Of a stretch of DNA of 64,000 nucleotides, positions 53,738 to 64,000 are shown in pieces. The translations under genes and the position numbers were made by a program. The DNA comes from Klebsiella oxytoca. GTDB lineage: Bacteria; Pseudomonadota; Gammaproteobacteria; Enterobacterales; Enterobacteriaceae. Location: positions 2,852,001 through 2,916,000 of the forward strand of contig NZ_CP046115.1 of assembly GCF_009707385.1 (NCBI RefSeq), written 5' to 3'. Position 1 is the first letter of the stretch; each line of letters opens with the position of its first letter. The notes under the pieces were generated by a model, which was not told where the DNA came from, did no database searches, and worked only from the letters and a program-made list of their open reading frames with translations.

Positions 53738-54949
53738 TCAGGCACTTTCCCTCGGCCAGCGAATTTCACCTACACCATTCAGCTGAGGTAATGCAAACAA
53801 AAATCCCTGGAAACGCTTAATGCCTGCGGACTCCAGCCAACACCACTCTTCAAGACGTTCAATCCCCTCGGCAACCACCGCAATCTCAAGCTCCTGGCAG
53901 CAGCCGATGATAGAACGTACCACTGCCTGTTTAGGGCCACTCAGGTGGATATTGGTAATAATCTCGCGATCGATTTTTACTTTATCGGGCTGAATTTTTG
54001 TTAACAACGAAAGTCCAGCATACCCGGCGCCAAAATCATCAATCGCCAGCCCCATACCTGAGACGCGCAGCTTTTTTATCGCGCTGCGGAACTGACTAAA
54101 ACCGGAGATCATTTCATCTTCGGTCACCTCAACGATAACCTGTTCAGGCTCCAGCCCCTGTTTTTTTATCTCCTGCAGTAGAAATTCAACGGCCTCAGGG
54201 ATAACAACCAGGGACATTGGAAGAATATTAATAGATATTTTATGGTCACCGATATTAATGTCTTTCGCCAGGGCAAAAGCAACGGACTTAGACTTTAGAT
54301 CCATTTCATAACGTTTATCTGGCGGAATGGAAGCAAAAAAGCTCGCCGGGCTTCCGCCATCTTTATCGCGAATAAGCGCCTCCAGCGAAGTTATTTTACC
54401 GGCCAGCGGCTCGATTATTGGCTGGAAAGCAAACTGGCAGCACCGCCCCTCTATGGCGGATATTTGTGGCTGATGAAATGGAGCATTTTGCGGGATAACA
54501 GACCATTTTTCAGGCTGGAAGCGGTGTGAAACCGGAATATGTCGCTTTTGCGTTATAAAAGTATGAATGAATTTATAGATGCGCTCTTCCGTAGAAAGAT
54601 ATCCTTTCAGCTGGCTAAGCTGGCGGACGGCTTTCAGCACAGTGTCACCTTCTAACTGATTAAGGTTAAAATACATCATTCCAACGTTTTCGAAACGCCT
54701 GCGCGGGGCATAATCACGCATCAGTTCTACGACCCCAAAATGACGAGGGTCGAGTTTTATCTTACTGAAAAGCTGCTCAAGAACGCTTTCATCACCTTCA
54801 AGTATCTGAAGAATAAAATTATCTTTTAAAAGCAGAATACCTGAAACTTCATGCACCATGTTATAGGCATTCGCTTTTTCAACCAGTAGCGGGAGATTAG
54901 CTTCATGAGTTAAATGTATCTGACTTCTGTAAATCAGGGTGGTCAGCAT
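53738..54949 (-). CDS. blrP1: Blue-light-activated c-di-GMP phosphodiesterase (BLUF-EAL)
   Basis: A 403-residue protein; the start at 54949 (MLTTLIYRSQIHLT) begins directly at the BLUF domain and removes 21 unrelated residues. The BLUF flavin site is intact: Tyr7 in TTLIYRSQ, and the Gln in DNFILQILEG. The C-terminal EAL domain is complete: SLEALIRDKDG (near 190), EVTEDEMISG, AIDDFGAGYAGLSLL, KVKIDREII, VVAEGIERLEEW and FQGFLFALP. This is the architecture of K. pneumoniae BlrP1, in which blue light raises c-di-GMP hydrolysis. It lies apart from other genes; its role may be coupling light or redox to adhesion. Confidence 0.93.
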   Translation of the reverse strand: MLTTLIYRSQIHLTHEANLPLLVEKANAYNMVHEVSGILLLKDNFILQILEGDESVLEQLFSKIKLDPRHFGVVELMRDYAPRRRFENVGMMYFNLNQLEGDTVLKAVRQLSQLKGYLSTEERIYKFIHTFITQKRHIPVSHRFQPEKWSVIPQNAPFHQPQISAIEGRCCQFAFQPIIEPLAGKITSLEALIRDKDGGSPASFFASIPPDKRYEMDLKSKSVAFALAKDINIGDHKISINILPMSLVVIPEAVEFLLQEIKKQGLEPEQVIVEVTEDEMISGFSQFRSAIKKLRVSGMGLAIDDFGAGYAGLSLLTKIQPDKVKIDREIITNIHLSGPKQAVVRSIIGCCQELEIAVVAEGIERLEEWCWLESAGIKRFQGFLFALPQLNGVGEIRWPRESA

Positions 54950-55123
54950 AAACCCGTCCAGATTGTTACCGGTAAAAAAGACACTATGTAACACATTTTC
55001 ACGTTTAAACACAGCTTATTTATTATATTTATCTCCGCGCCTTATATTCCACAAACATATTCGTTAAATAAGCTAATCTGGCATAATGAATAAATCCCTT
55101 AATAAAAACCTGACAACGCATTT

Positions 55124-55582
55124 TTACTCATTGCGGTTCAGGCTTTCATTGCGAATATATCCCTGCTCACGCATACGTACCATCCCCTCCTGGCTGGTAC
55201 ACACCATCCCCGTTGCCAGCAGTTCAAAACCAAAGCGGCGATAGAAATCTATTTTATCTGCAACGGAATAGATAAAGGTTTTACCGAACGGCCGTAACTG
55301 CTCGCTGACCGCCTGCATCAGCTGCTGCCCGTAACCTTTGCCCTGACAATGCGGAGCCACCGCAACATCCGCCAGATAGCTGCACCAGGTCAGGTCGCTA
55401 ATCGCGCGAGCAACGGCGACAAGCTGACCGTTTTCATAGCCAAACCAGCAAAAAGTACTATGACGAAATGCACGCTCAATCAGCACCACATCACGCTGAT
55501 TGAGTCCTGCATCAGCAACGATCTCCGCAACCCTCTGCCAGCCCACGGAATCTATATACTCTTTATCTTTTAATACCATCAT
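55124..55582 (-). CDS. GNAT family N-acetyltransferase
   Basis: A 152-residue GNAT: VDVAVAPHCQGKGYGQQLMQAVSEQL-type loop (VAPHCQGKGYGQQLM, near residues 82-95), preceded by AISDLTWCSYLADV, and ending DKIDFYRRFGFELLATGM, the motif-B Tyr helix of GNATs. A small, self-contained enzyme between blrP1 and the lac cluster. Substrate unknown. The very first two codons are both ATG; either could be the start. Confidence 0.82.
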   Translation of the reverse strand: MMVLKDKEYIDSVGWQRVAEIVADAGLNQRDVVLIERAFRHSTFCWFGYENGQLVAVARAISDLTWCSYLADVAVAPHCQGKGYGQQLMQAVSEQLRPFGKTFIYSVADKIDFYRRFGFELLATGMVCTSQEGMVRMREQGYIRNESLNRNE

Positions 55583-55969
55583 GACATGGCCTCCGACTCG
55601 TCAGCGTTAACTCAGAGCATAAGCGATGATGTAAAAAAGAGGTGTTATGATGTCGGCTGCCTCGCAGCATTTTATGCTGCTTCAAAAAGTATAACCTCGG
55701 GAAATTTTTTGACACGCAGCCAGGAAAACAGAGCATTCATGCTATCACCAGGCGATTAAACGCCCGGATAGCAGAATTAAATAAAATAACACTATTCCCG
55801 TTTGGTAAAACTAAGAGCAAAAAAAACCGCCATATGACTGGCGGTGAATTAATGCTTGCATGGATAGATTGTATTTTGCATTTTTACGTCGAGGGTATAA
55901 CAACCCTATCTACGTCTGTACATTACGCTAGCACACGAAACATAAATGAAAGCTAAACGACCGCGTTGC
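55583..55969. other. Intergenic spacer behind lacI, AT-rich with hairpins
   Basis: A 390-base gap. Near 55664-55680 is a perfect 7-bp hairpin, GCAGCAT-TTT-ATGCTGC. At 55819-55845 is the lacI terminator (own entry). Between them and lacI, AGGGT...ACCCT near 55905 forms a second small hairpin. No protein-coding frame is supported. Confidence 0.5.
55819..55845 (-). terminator. lacI terminator
   Basis: ACCGCCA (55826-55832) / TGGCGGT (55839-55845), a perfect stem that on the minus strand is followed by a run of eight T. It lies about 125 bases past the lacI stop. Confidence 0.85.
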
Positions 55970-57040
55970 TCATAGTTTTTCCACCAGCGCTTTGAGCTGC
56001 GCAATTAATTCGCCGTTATCATTATCTCGGGCCCCCGTACAGGGCCAGGTGGACTGGCGGATAATCAGGCGCGTGGGCAACAGCTCTCGAATTTTTATCT
56101 GTGGCGCCGCCATAAGCCGGATCAGCAGCTCAACCGCCCTTTTCCCCAACACATTAAAATCCTGGGCAACGGTGGTTAACGGCGGCTGGAAGTAGAGGCT
56201 GTCCGCCGTATCGTCATATCCGGTGACAGAGATAGCCTGGCTACCGCTGCGATTAAGCTGCGCCAGCGCGCTAAGCACGCCGAGCGCCATCTGGTCATTT
56301 GCCACCACGATCGCGCTAATACGCGGATGTTGATGCAAAAGTTCGAAAGTTTTGCTCCAGCCGCTGGCGGCGCTCCAGTCACCAAAGACCGTCACCGCAT
56401 TACTCACCCCCAGCCGGTGCAGCGCCTCGCGCCAGCTGCTCAACCGCAGACGGGCAGAGACGGAGCTCTCCGGCCCGGCCAGTAATCCAAACTCGCGATG
56501 CCCTGCCTCCCAGAGGTGGCGTATACATGCCCCGCAGCCGTCGCGATGATCGAAACGCACGCAGCACACATCGGCCTCCGGAGAGACATCAAGAAACATA
56601 CAGGCAATATCGGGGTTCTCCACCACCAGCCGCTCCGCGAGGCTGCTTTCCAGCGGTAAACTGATAATCGCCCCGCGAATATGCTGGGCGCGGAATTCAT
56701 TTAACCTGGCCTGCAGCGATGAATAGTCGACCTGCGCCGGCATCGCAATCGACACCTCAAGCTGGTGCAAACCGGCGTAGCTTTTCACCGCCGCCGCGAT
56801 TTGCGAAGGCGCGTGCAGAGTAAGCGAGGCGGTAATCAGCCCAATCGACGGCGCGGACTTACCCGCCAGCAGCTGAGCGGAGCGGTTTGGCACATAGCGC
56901 AGCGTTTGCATCGCACGGATGACTTTATCGCGGGTTCGTTCAGACACCACGTCCGGGTTATTCAGCACCCGGGAGACCGTTTGCTGAGACACTCCAGCTT
57001 CACGAGCCACATCTTCTAACGTTGCCAAACGGCGCGGCAT
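55970..57040 (-). CDS. lacI: Lac repressor
   Basis: A 356-residue LacI-family repressor. The start at 57040 (MPRRLATLEDVAREAG) drops ten upstream residues that precede the HTH. The HTH is VAREAGVSQQTVSRVLNNP followed by the hinge; the recognition helix reads QQ..R where E. coli LacI has YQ..R, so its first contact residue differs, matching the altered operators seen upstream. The effector domain follows, but the long leucine-zipper tetramer tail of E. coli LacI is short here. It represses lacZY divergently; an operator overlaps its own promoter. Confidence 0.92.
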   Translation of the reverse strand: MPRRLATLEDVAREAGVSQQTVSRVLNNPDVVSERTRDKVIRAMQTLRYVPNRSAQLLAGKSAPSIGLITASLTLHAPSQIAAAVKSYAGLHQLEVSIAMPAQVDYSSLQARLNEFRAQHIRGAIISLPLESSLAERLVVENPDIACMFLDVSPEADVCCVRFDHRDGCGACIRHLWEAGHREFGLLAGPESSVSARLRLSSWREALHRLGVSNAVTVFGDWSAASGWSKTFELLHQHPRISAIVVANDQMALGVLSALAQLNRSGSQAISVTGYDDTADSLYFQPPLTTVAQDFNVLGKRAVELLIRLMAAPQIKIRELLPTRLIIRQSTWPCTGARDNDNGELIAQLKALVEKL

Positions 57041-57068
57041 AGCCCTCTCCTTCACTATCAATAACGTC

Positions 57069-57089
57069 AATGTCGTCCGCTAACATTTT
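57069..57089. promoter_or_regulatory. lac operator near lacI (autoregulatory/looping site)
   Basis: The sequence from 57069 reads AATGTCGTCCGCTAACATT. It is a pseudo-palindrome (AATGT...ACATT) sharing 13 of 17 aligned positions with E. coli lac operator when aligned as GTTATCCGCTCACAATT. It lies 29 bases upstream of the lacI ATG and about 133 bp centre-to-centre from the lacZ-proximal site. Confidence 0.6.
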
Positions 57090-57201
57090 ATGTTTAAATC
57101 ACGACAAAGATCAGCCGTTTTTACAGCTTTTCGTGATCGTAGATGGGTTTCATTTTCTTGAATATTGCGGCTTAAAAGAAAATACCTGATAACAAAATTA
57201 T

Positions 57202-60354
<3,153 letters not shown>

Positions 60355-60423
60355 TAATTGGCGGCGTAAGCCCTTAAAAATAAACCAGTACACAATATCA
60401 TTCCGGCCACCTGACGGCGGTAA

Positions 60424-60480
60424 GCGAATGACAAACTCATCGGCAACGAATTTGTCATTCGCAGGCTGGCCTCAGCCTGC
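60424..60480. repeat. lacZ-lacY intergenic hairpins
   Basis: A perfect 12-bp inverted repeat GCGAATGACAAA (60424-60435) / TTTGTCATTCGC (60451-60462), immediately followed by GCAGGCT (60461-60467) / AGCCTGC (60474-60480). They lie in the 172-base lacZ-lacY gap where E. coli has a REP element. They may limit lacZ 3' decay or lacY expression. The core GAATGAC also occurs in the lacZ operator. Confidence 0.55.
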
Positions 60481-60526
60481 ACAGAGATGACCTGAATGGT
60501 GGCGTGTATAATAGGGAATATTCACA

Positions 60527-61777
60527 ATGAAACTCTCTGAACTCTCACCACGAGAACGGCATAATTTTATTTATTTCATGCTGTTCTTTTTCTTCTACTA
60601 TTTCATTATGTCAGCCTACTTCCCCTTCTTCCCGGTCTGGCTGGCGGAAGTTAATCATTTAACCAAAACCGAGACGGGGATCGTTTTCTCCTCGATTTCG
60701 CTATTCGCGATAATCTTCCAGCCCGTTTTTGGTCTGATTTCCGATAAGCTTGGGCTGCGCAAACACCTGCTGTGGACCATTACAATCCTGTTAATCCTGT
60801 TTGCCCCCTTCTTTATTTTCGTTTTTTCGCCGCTGCTACAGATGAATATTATCGCCGGCGCGCTGGTCGGTGGGATCTATCTGGGGATCGTTTTTTCCAG
60901 CGGCTCCGGGGCGGTGGAAGCCTATATTGAGCGCGTCAGTCGCGCCAACCGTTTTGAATACGGTAAAGTTCGCGTCTCCGGATGTATCGGCTGGGCGCTG
61001 TGCGCCTCCATTACCGGTATTTTATTTAGCATCAACCCTAATATCACCTTCTGGATCGCCTCCGGTTTTGCCCTGATCCTCGGAGTACTGCTGTGGGTAT
61101 CAAAGCCGGAAAGCAGTAATAGCGCAGAAGTGATTGATGCCCTCGGCGCCAACCGTCAGGCTTTCTCGATGCGCACCGCCGCCGAGCTTTTGCGAATGCC
61201 GCGCTTCTGGGGCTTTATTATCTATGTCGTTGGCGTCGCCAGCGTCTATGATGTTTTTGACCAGCAGTTCGCCAACTTCTTTAAAGGCTTCTTTTCCAGC
61301 CCGCAGCGCGGAACCGAAGTCTTTGGCTTCGTCACTACCGGAGGGGAATTACTCAATGCGCTAATCATGTTCTGCGCGCCGGCAATAGTTAACCGAATTG
61401 GCGCTAAGAATGCCCTGTTAATCGCCGGGATGATTATGTCAGTGCGTATTTTAGGTTCATCTTTCGCTGGCTCGGCGCTGGAAGTCATCATATTAAAAAT
61501 GCTGCATATGTTTGAGATCCCGTTCCTGCTGGTCGGCACCTTCAAATATATCTCCTCAGCGTTTAACCCGAAGCTTTCGGCTACTCTGTTCCTGATTGGT
61601 TTTAATTTATCAAAACAGCTATCGGGCGTTGTGCTCTCAGCGTGGGTTGGACGGATGTATGATACCGTCGGCTTTCATCAGGCCTATCTGATCCTGGGCA
61701 GTATTACCCTGAGCTTTACCCTGCTCTCGCTGTTCACTTTGAAAGGCAGCAAAACGCTGCTCCCGGCGGCGGCATAA
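60527..61777 (+). CDS. lacY: Lactose permease
   Basis: A 416-residue 12-TM proton symporter aligned with E. coli LacY (417). Key residues are kept: Glu in [12 protein letters not shown] (as E126), the conserved Arg region VRVSGCIGW, Glu of [11 protein letters not shown] (E269), and the His-Glu pair of [17 protein letters not shown] (H322/E325). It imports lactose with H+. AGGGA precedes the ATG by about 10 bases, and a TATAAT (60507-60512) upstream could be a weak internal promoter. No lacA follows. Confidence 0.96.
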   Translation: MKLSELSPRERHNFIYFMLFFFFYYFIMSAYFPFFPVWLAEVNHLTKTETGIVFSSISLFAIIFQPVFGLISDKLGLRKHLLWTITILLILFAPFFIFVFSPLLQMNIIAGALVGGIYLGIVFSSGSGAVEAYIERVSRANRFEYGKVRVSGCIGWALCASITGILFSINPNITFWIASGFALILGVLLWVSKPESSNSAEVIDALGANRQAFSMRTAAELLRMPRFWGFIIYVVGVASVYDVFDQQFANFFKGFFSSPQRGTEVFGFVTTGGELLNALIMFCAPAIVNRIGAKNALLIAGMIMSVRILGSSFAGSALEVIILKMLHMFEIPFLLVGTFKYISSAFNPKLSATLFLIGFNLSKQLSGVVLSAWVGRMYDTVGFHQAYLILGSITLSFTLLSLFTLKGSKTLLPAAA

Positions 61778-61783
61778 AGCCAT

Positions 61784-61806
61784 GCCGCCGGCAACAATCC
61801 GGCGGC
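61784..61806 (+). terminator. Hairpin after lacY
   Basis: GCCGCCGG (61784-61791) / CCGGCGGC (61799-61806), a perfect 8-bp GC stem, with a weak T tract. Possibly shared with the convergent ATPase gene. Confidence 0.6.
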
Positions 61807-61873
61807 TTAGCTCGGCTTCTCATCAGATTATTTTGACGATGAGAAAGACTCCGGCCAGCGTAAGCGACGGCTT

Positions 61874-62962
61874 TTAGCTGATAATCCGCGTTTCCCCATC
61901 GCTATTTTCCAGCCCATAAATTCGTGCTTCTGCCATCGACGAAATAAGCTCAGCCAGCTCGGCCGAATGACTGGTTAACCAGATTTGGCTATAGCGTGAC
62001 GCTTCAACAATAAGCCGGGCAAGCGCGGGAAACATCTGGCGATGCAGGCTGTTTTCCGGCTCGTTAATAGCCAGAAAAGCCGGAGGGCGTGGGCTCAGCA
62101 ACGCTACCGCCAGGCACAGGAAGCGTAGCGTACCGTCGGACATTTCCGCAGCCAGCAAAGGCCGCCAGACGCCGTTGCGGCGCATTTTCATCGAAAAGCG
62201 CGAGTTTTCGTTTTCACAGTAAAATGTACAGGCCGGAAACGCCTCCGCGAGGATTTCATGCAGCAGTTCTTCGGCACCAATCTCGACGATAGTCTGAAAA
62301 GCGGCGGCAAGGTTGTGCCCATCGCTGTCCAGCACCGGTGAACGGTAGCCTACCGTGGGATACCGCAGGGGCGAGTGCCTGCCAATGTTAAATTCGTGAT
62401 AAAAGCGCCAGTGCCGCATGGTTTCCCTGACCCTGGAGACTTCCGGAAAGCGATGCGGTTCGCCGAGTTGACCAAAAATCGATTCGTTCTCATAGATGGT
62501 ATCGGTAAAGGTGCTTCTTTCGCCATTGACGTCAACCAGGAACGCTGTCTGATTTTTTCGCTCCAGTACTCTCGATGAAGGACGACGGGAAAATCCCGCC
62601 AGCCAGATAGACTCTTCTTTCACTAGCGGATCCAGCTGGAACTGAGTGGGATAAGGCAGTTTTTCCGGAAAGCCGACCTGCAGCTGGTAGTCAAACTCAT
62701 CGGTCAGGCAGGCAATCTGCAGGCGACGCGGAAAGCGATCGGTCGGCGCGCTCGCTCCGGACCACATGATATTTTCCAGGCCGCCCTCATCGCTGATATA
62801 GCCCGAGAACTTGCCATCGGCGCAGGCGGTTAGCAGATGGATGGCTTTATAGATATTAGACTTACCGCAGCCGTTGGGGCCGAAGACAATATTCAGCGCC
62901 CCGAGCTCCAGCTCAAGATCTCTGACCGATCTGAAGTTCTTTATCCGGATATGGTTGATCAT
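61874..62962 (-). CDS. AAA/ABC-type ATPase of the RecF/SMC-like AAA_21 class
   Basis: A 362-residue protein from the ATG at 62962 (MINHIRIKNFRSVRDLELEL), typical of the AAA_21/OLD-like ATPases. Walker A is GPNGCGKSNIYKAI (near residue 31); the signature-like MSDGTLRFLCLAVAL and Walker B AFLAINEPENSLH follow (near 270-305), with a conserved His near SHSAELAELIS. The compact length lacks the long coiled coil of SMC proteins. Lone gene with no neighbouring nuclease, so not obviously a defence system; function unknown. Confidence 0.85.
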   Translation of the reverse strand: MINHIRIKNFRSVRDLELELGALNIVFGPNGCGKSNIYKAIHLLTACADGKFSGYISDEGGLENIMWSGASAPTDRFPRRLQIACLTDEFDYQLQVGFPEKLPYPTQFQLDPLVKEESIWLAGFSRRPSSRVLERKNQTAFLVDVNGERSTFTDTIYENESIFGQLGEPHRFPEVSRVRETMRHWRFYHEFNIGRHSPLRYPTVGYRSPVLDSDGHNLAAAFQTIVEIGAEELLHEILAEAFPACTFYCENENSRFSMKMRRNGVWRPLLAAEMSDGTLRFLCLAVALLSPRPPAFLAINEPENSLHRQMFPALARLIVEASRYSQIWLTSHSAELAELISSMAEARIYGLENSDGETRIIS

Positions 62963-63062
62963 AGATTCCCGCAACTGACAAAACGTTTTGCCCTACTGTA
63001 TCGGAGGCGGGAAGAAAACGAAAATTAACTGACCGGGCGACAGAGAGCCGCCCGGACGCAGA

Positions 63063-63326
63063 TTAACTGAAGAATTTTTTCATGCCACGGGTCAGCGCGA
63101 CCCTTTTAAGTTTATCCGTGTCCTCATGGCTGTCGTTGAAGACGCCGAAAAAATAGCGCTCATCGTCAATCGTCCGGGACACAATTCTGTAGTGCAGTGG
63201 CTGACCGGATTTCGCGCCATATTGTGCTGGGGTAACAGAAACTTCCGTGGCGTTATCGGCAACGCTGACCATCAGGCCGTCGCCCTTTCCCCCTACCAGC
63301 ATCACCTTAATGAATGGGTGCACCAT
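63063..63326 (-). CDS. Hypothetical small cytoplasmic protein
   Basis: An 87-residue protein, with GGAGG close before its ATG. It reads as one compact beta-rich fold (IKVMLVGGKGDGLMVSVADNATEVSVTP ... HYRIVSRTIDDERYFFGVFND), ending KRVALTRGMKKFFS. No recognised domain. It lies 25 bases from the secreted gene upstream on the same strand, so the two may be co-transcribed. Confidence 0.55.
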   Translation of the reverse strand: MVHPFIKVMLVGGKGDGLMVSVADNATEVSVTPAQYGAKSGQPLHYRIVSRTIDDERYFFGVFNDSHEDTDKLKRVALTRGMKKFFS

Positions 63327-63351
63327 GTCCCTCCCGGGTTGAGGTCAATGA

Positions 63352-63606
63352 TTAATTTTCGCTGGCCACAGGCAGACAGTCAGCGATTACGTCACCATGG
63401 CTGCTCTTGCCATTAGCCGAAACCGGCTGAGCTCCCTCTTTGCCAACAACGGGCGGTAACGGCACGCCGTCTTTATCCACCGCCGGCGGGGCTTTCTGAC
63501 AGGTTGCCGCTTTCGTTACTTCCGTGCCCCAGGCGGGCATTTGCAGACTCAGGAGCGCCACAGGGGCAAGCAGTAACGTTTTCTTCAGTACATTCTTATA
63601 GTTCAT
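63352..63606 (-). CDS. Hypothetical small periplasmic protein
   Basis: An 84-residue protein with a clear signal peptide (NVLKKTLLLAPVALLSLQMPAWG-T) and a short Pro/Lys-rich mature part containing two Cys (AATCQKAPPAV and IADCLPV) that could form one disulfide. No domain recognised. It precedes the 87-residue hypothetical gene on the same strand. Confidence 0.55.
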   Translation of the reverse strand: MNYKNVLKKTLLLAPVALLSLQMPAWGTEVTKAATCQKAPPAVDKDGVPLPPVVGKEGAQPVSANGKSSHGDVIADCLPVASEN

Positions 63607-63986
63607 ACCGGCCTTGAGTAAAAAATTTATTTCTTATGCTGAGCTAAGCGCTGATTATTAGTAGCAAAAGCTGACAAATGATGAAGGAAAAAAGAGCAAT
63701 TGTGAATATCAATAGCTCTTATTTATACATCGCCGCGCCGTACGCTACAGCACCGGCAGGATCTTATATCCTGCCCCTGTCTTAATCAATTGAAATAACA
63801 GGAATATCCACTATCCCGACCTGTTTTTTACGCAAGATGCTTACCGTTCTTAAGGCAGAAACAACCGTCTGGTTTATATCCGAGGCGATGTGGAAAAATC
63901 CTGGAGTGGCGTTCACTACAGGGTGAGAATTTGTACTTCGCCTGTCAGCCACTAGACTTAAATGAGTCAAACGAAAGGAGACTCCC
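63607..63986. other. Intergenic spacer at the right end
   Basis: About 380 bases between the secreted protein gene and a plus-strand gene that starts at the window edge. A minus-strand frame fills 63782-63988, but it begins on the start codon of the plus-strand gene and has no ribosome site, so I do not accept it. No terminator or repeat of note. Confidence 0.4.
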
Positions 63987-64000
63987 ATGTCATCACAAGA
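63987..64000 (+). CDS. Start of a gene cut by the window edge
   Basis: An ATG with GGAG 6 bases upstream (AAAGGAGACTCCCATG) opens the reading frame Met-Ser-Ser-Gln and runs off the window. The strong ribosome site supports a real gene; no function can be read. Confidence 0.4.

Noticed and set aside
60507..60512. TATAAT upstream of lacY as an independent promoter
   Set aside because: No -35 at 16-18 bases; kept only as a remark in the lacY entry.
61778..61873. Truncated lacA after lacY
   Set aside because: The 96-base gap has only a hairpin; no acetyltransferase sequence is present.
61874..62962. Phage-defence system based on the lone ATPase
   Set aside because: No partner nuclease, reverse transcriptase or toxin gene is adjacent; the two small neighbours are unlike known effectors.
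63782..63988. A 68-codon minus-strand frame at the right end
   Set aside because: Its start falls on the start codon of a plus-strand gene that has a strong ribosome site, and the frame itself has none.

Overview
The window looks like chromosomal DNA from the Klebsiella/Raoultella group of Enterobacteriaceae. It keeps the E. coli order tam, uxaB, dgcF, yneG, glsB, sad, ptrR, sotB, marC, marRAB, eamA, ydeE, mgtS, but it also carries genes E. coli lacks here: a urea transporter, a BlrP1-type blue-light c-di-GMP phosphodiesterase, a mesD/mesX pair and a lacI-lacZ-lacY cluster with no lacA. No rRNA, tRNA, CRISPR array, prophage or insertion sequence was seen.

Layout. 0-5.5 kb: a chaperone-usher fimbrial operon on the minus strand (major pilin, chaperone, usher, tip adhesin, small regulator), with a long AT-rich leader full of inverted repeats. 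6.2-7.8 kb: two glyoxalase-fold (VOC) genes and a small hypothetical gene. 7.8-14.5 kb: a Cu(I)/Ag(I) RND efflux operon (metal-binding accessory protein, cusF, outer-membrane factor, cusB with a fused second CusF domain, cusA). 14.6-34.6 kb: the conserved core around uxaB, glutaminase, succinate-semialdehyde dehydrogenase and the marRAB multidrug-resistance regulon with its neighbouring exporters. 34.8-43.2 kb: an accessory block between ydeE and mgtS, holding urtABCDE behind a textbook sigma-54 promoter, a MetE-like enzyme, and a rhodanese divergent from a GlxA/FtrA-type regulator. 43.3 kb: mgtS with a PhoP box. 43.5-51 kb: a visibly AT-richer contact-dependent-inhibition-like locus (TpsB transporter, large exoprotein, candidate immunity gene) whose exoprotein gene has a one-base frameshift. 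51.3-53.4 kb: mesD-mesX, a folate-independent methionine synthase pair. 53.7-64 kb: blrP1, an acetyltransferase, lacI and lacZY, an AAA ATPase, two small hypothetical genes and the first bases of one more gene.

Common themes. Several loci concern metal and envelope stress (cus-like efflux, mar, mgtS), nitrogen and sulfur acquisition (urea uptake under apparent NtrC/sigma-54 control, glutaminase, sad, two MetE-type enzymes, cysteine export), and surface interaction (fimbriae, two-partner secretion). The strongest leads for follow-up are the frameshifted CDI exoprotein with its unassigned C-terminal toxin and immunity pair, the CusB-CusF fusion next to an oddly oriented 19-bp-spacer metal-type promoter, the sigma-54 urea promoter, a 32-residue membrane protein with a strong ribosome site, and a lac control region whose two operators differ from those of E. 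coli together with a change in the LacI recognition helix.
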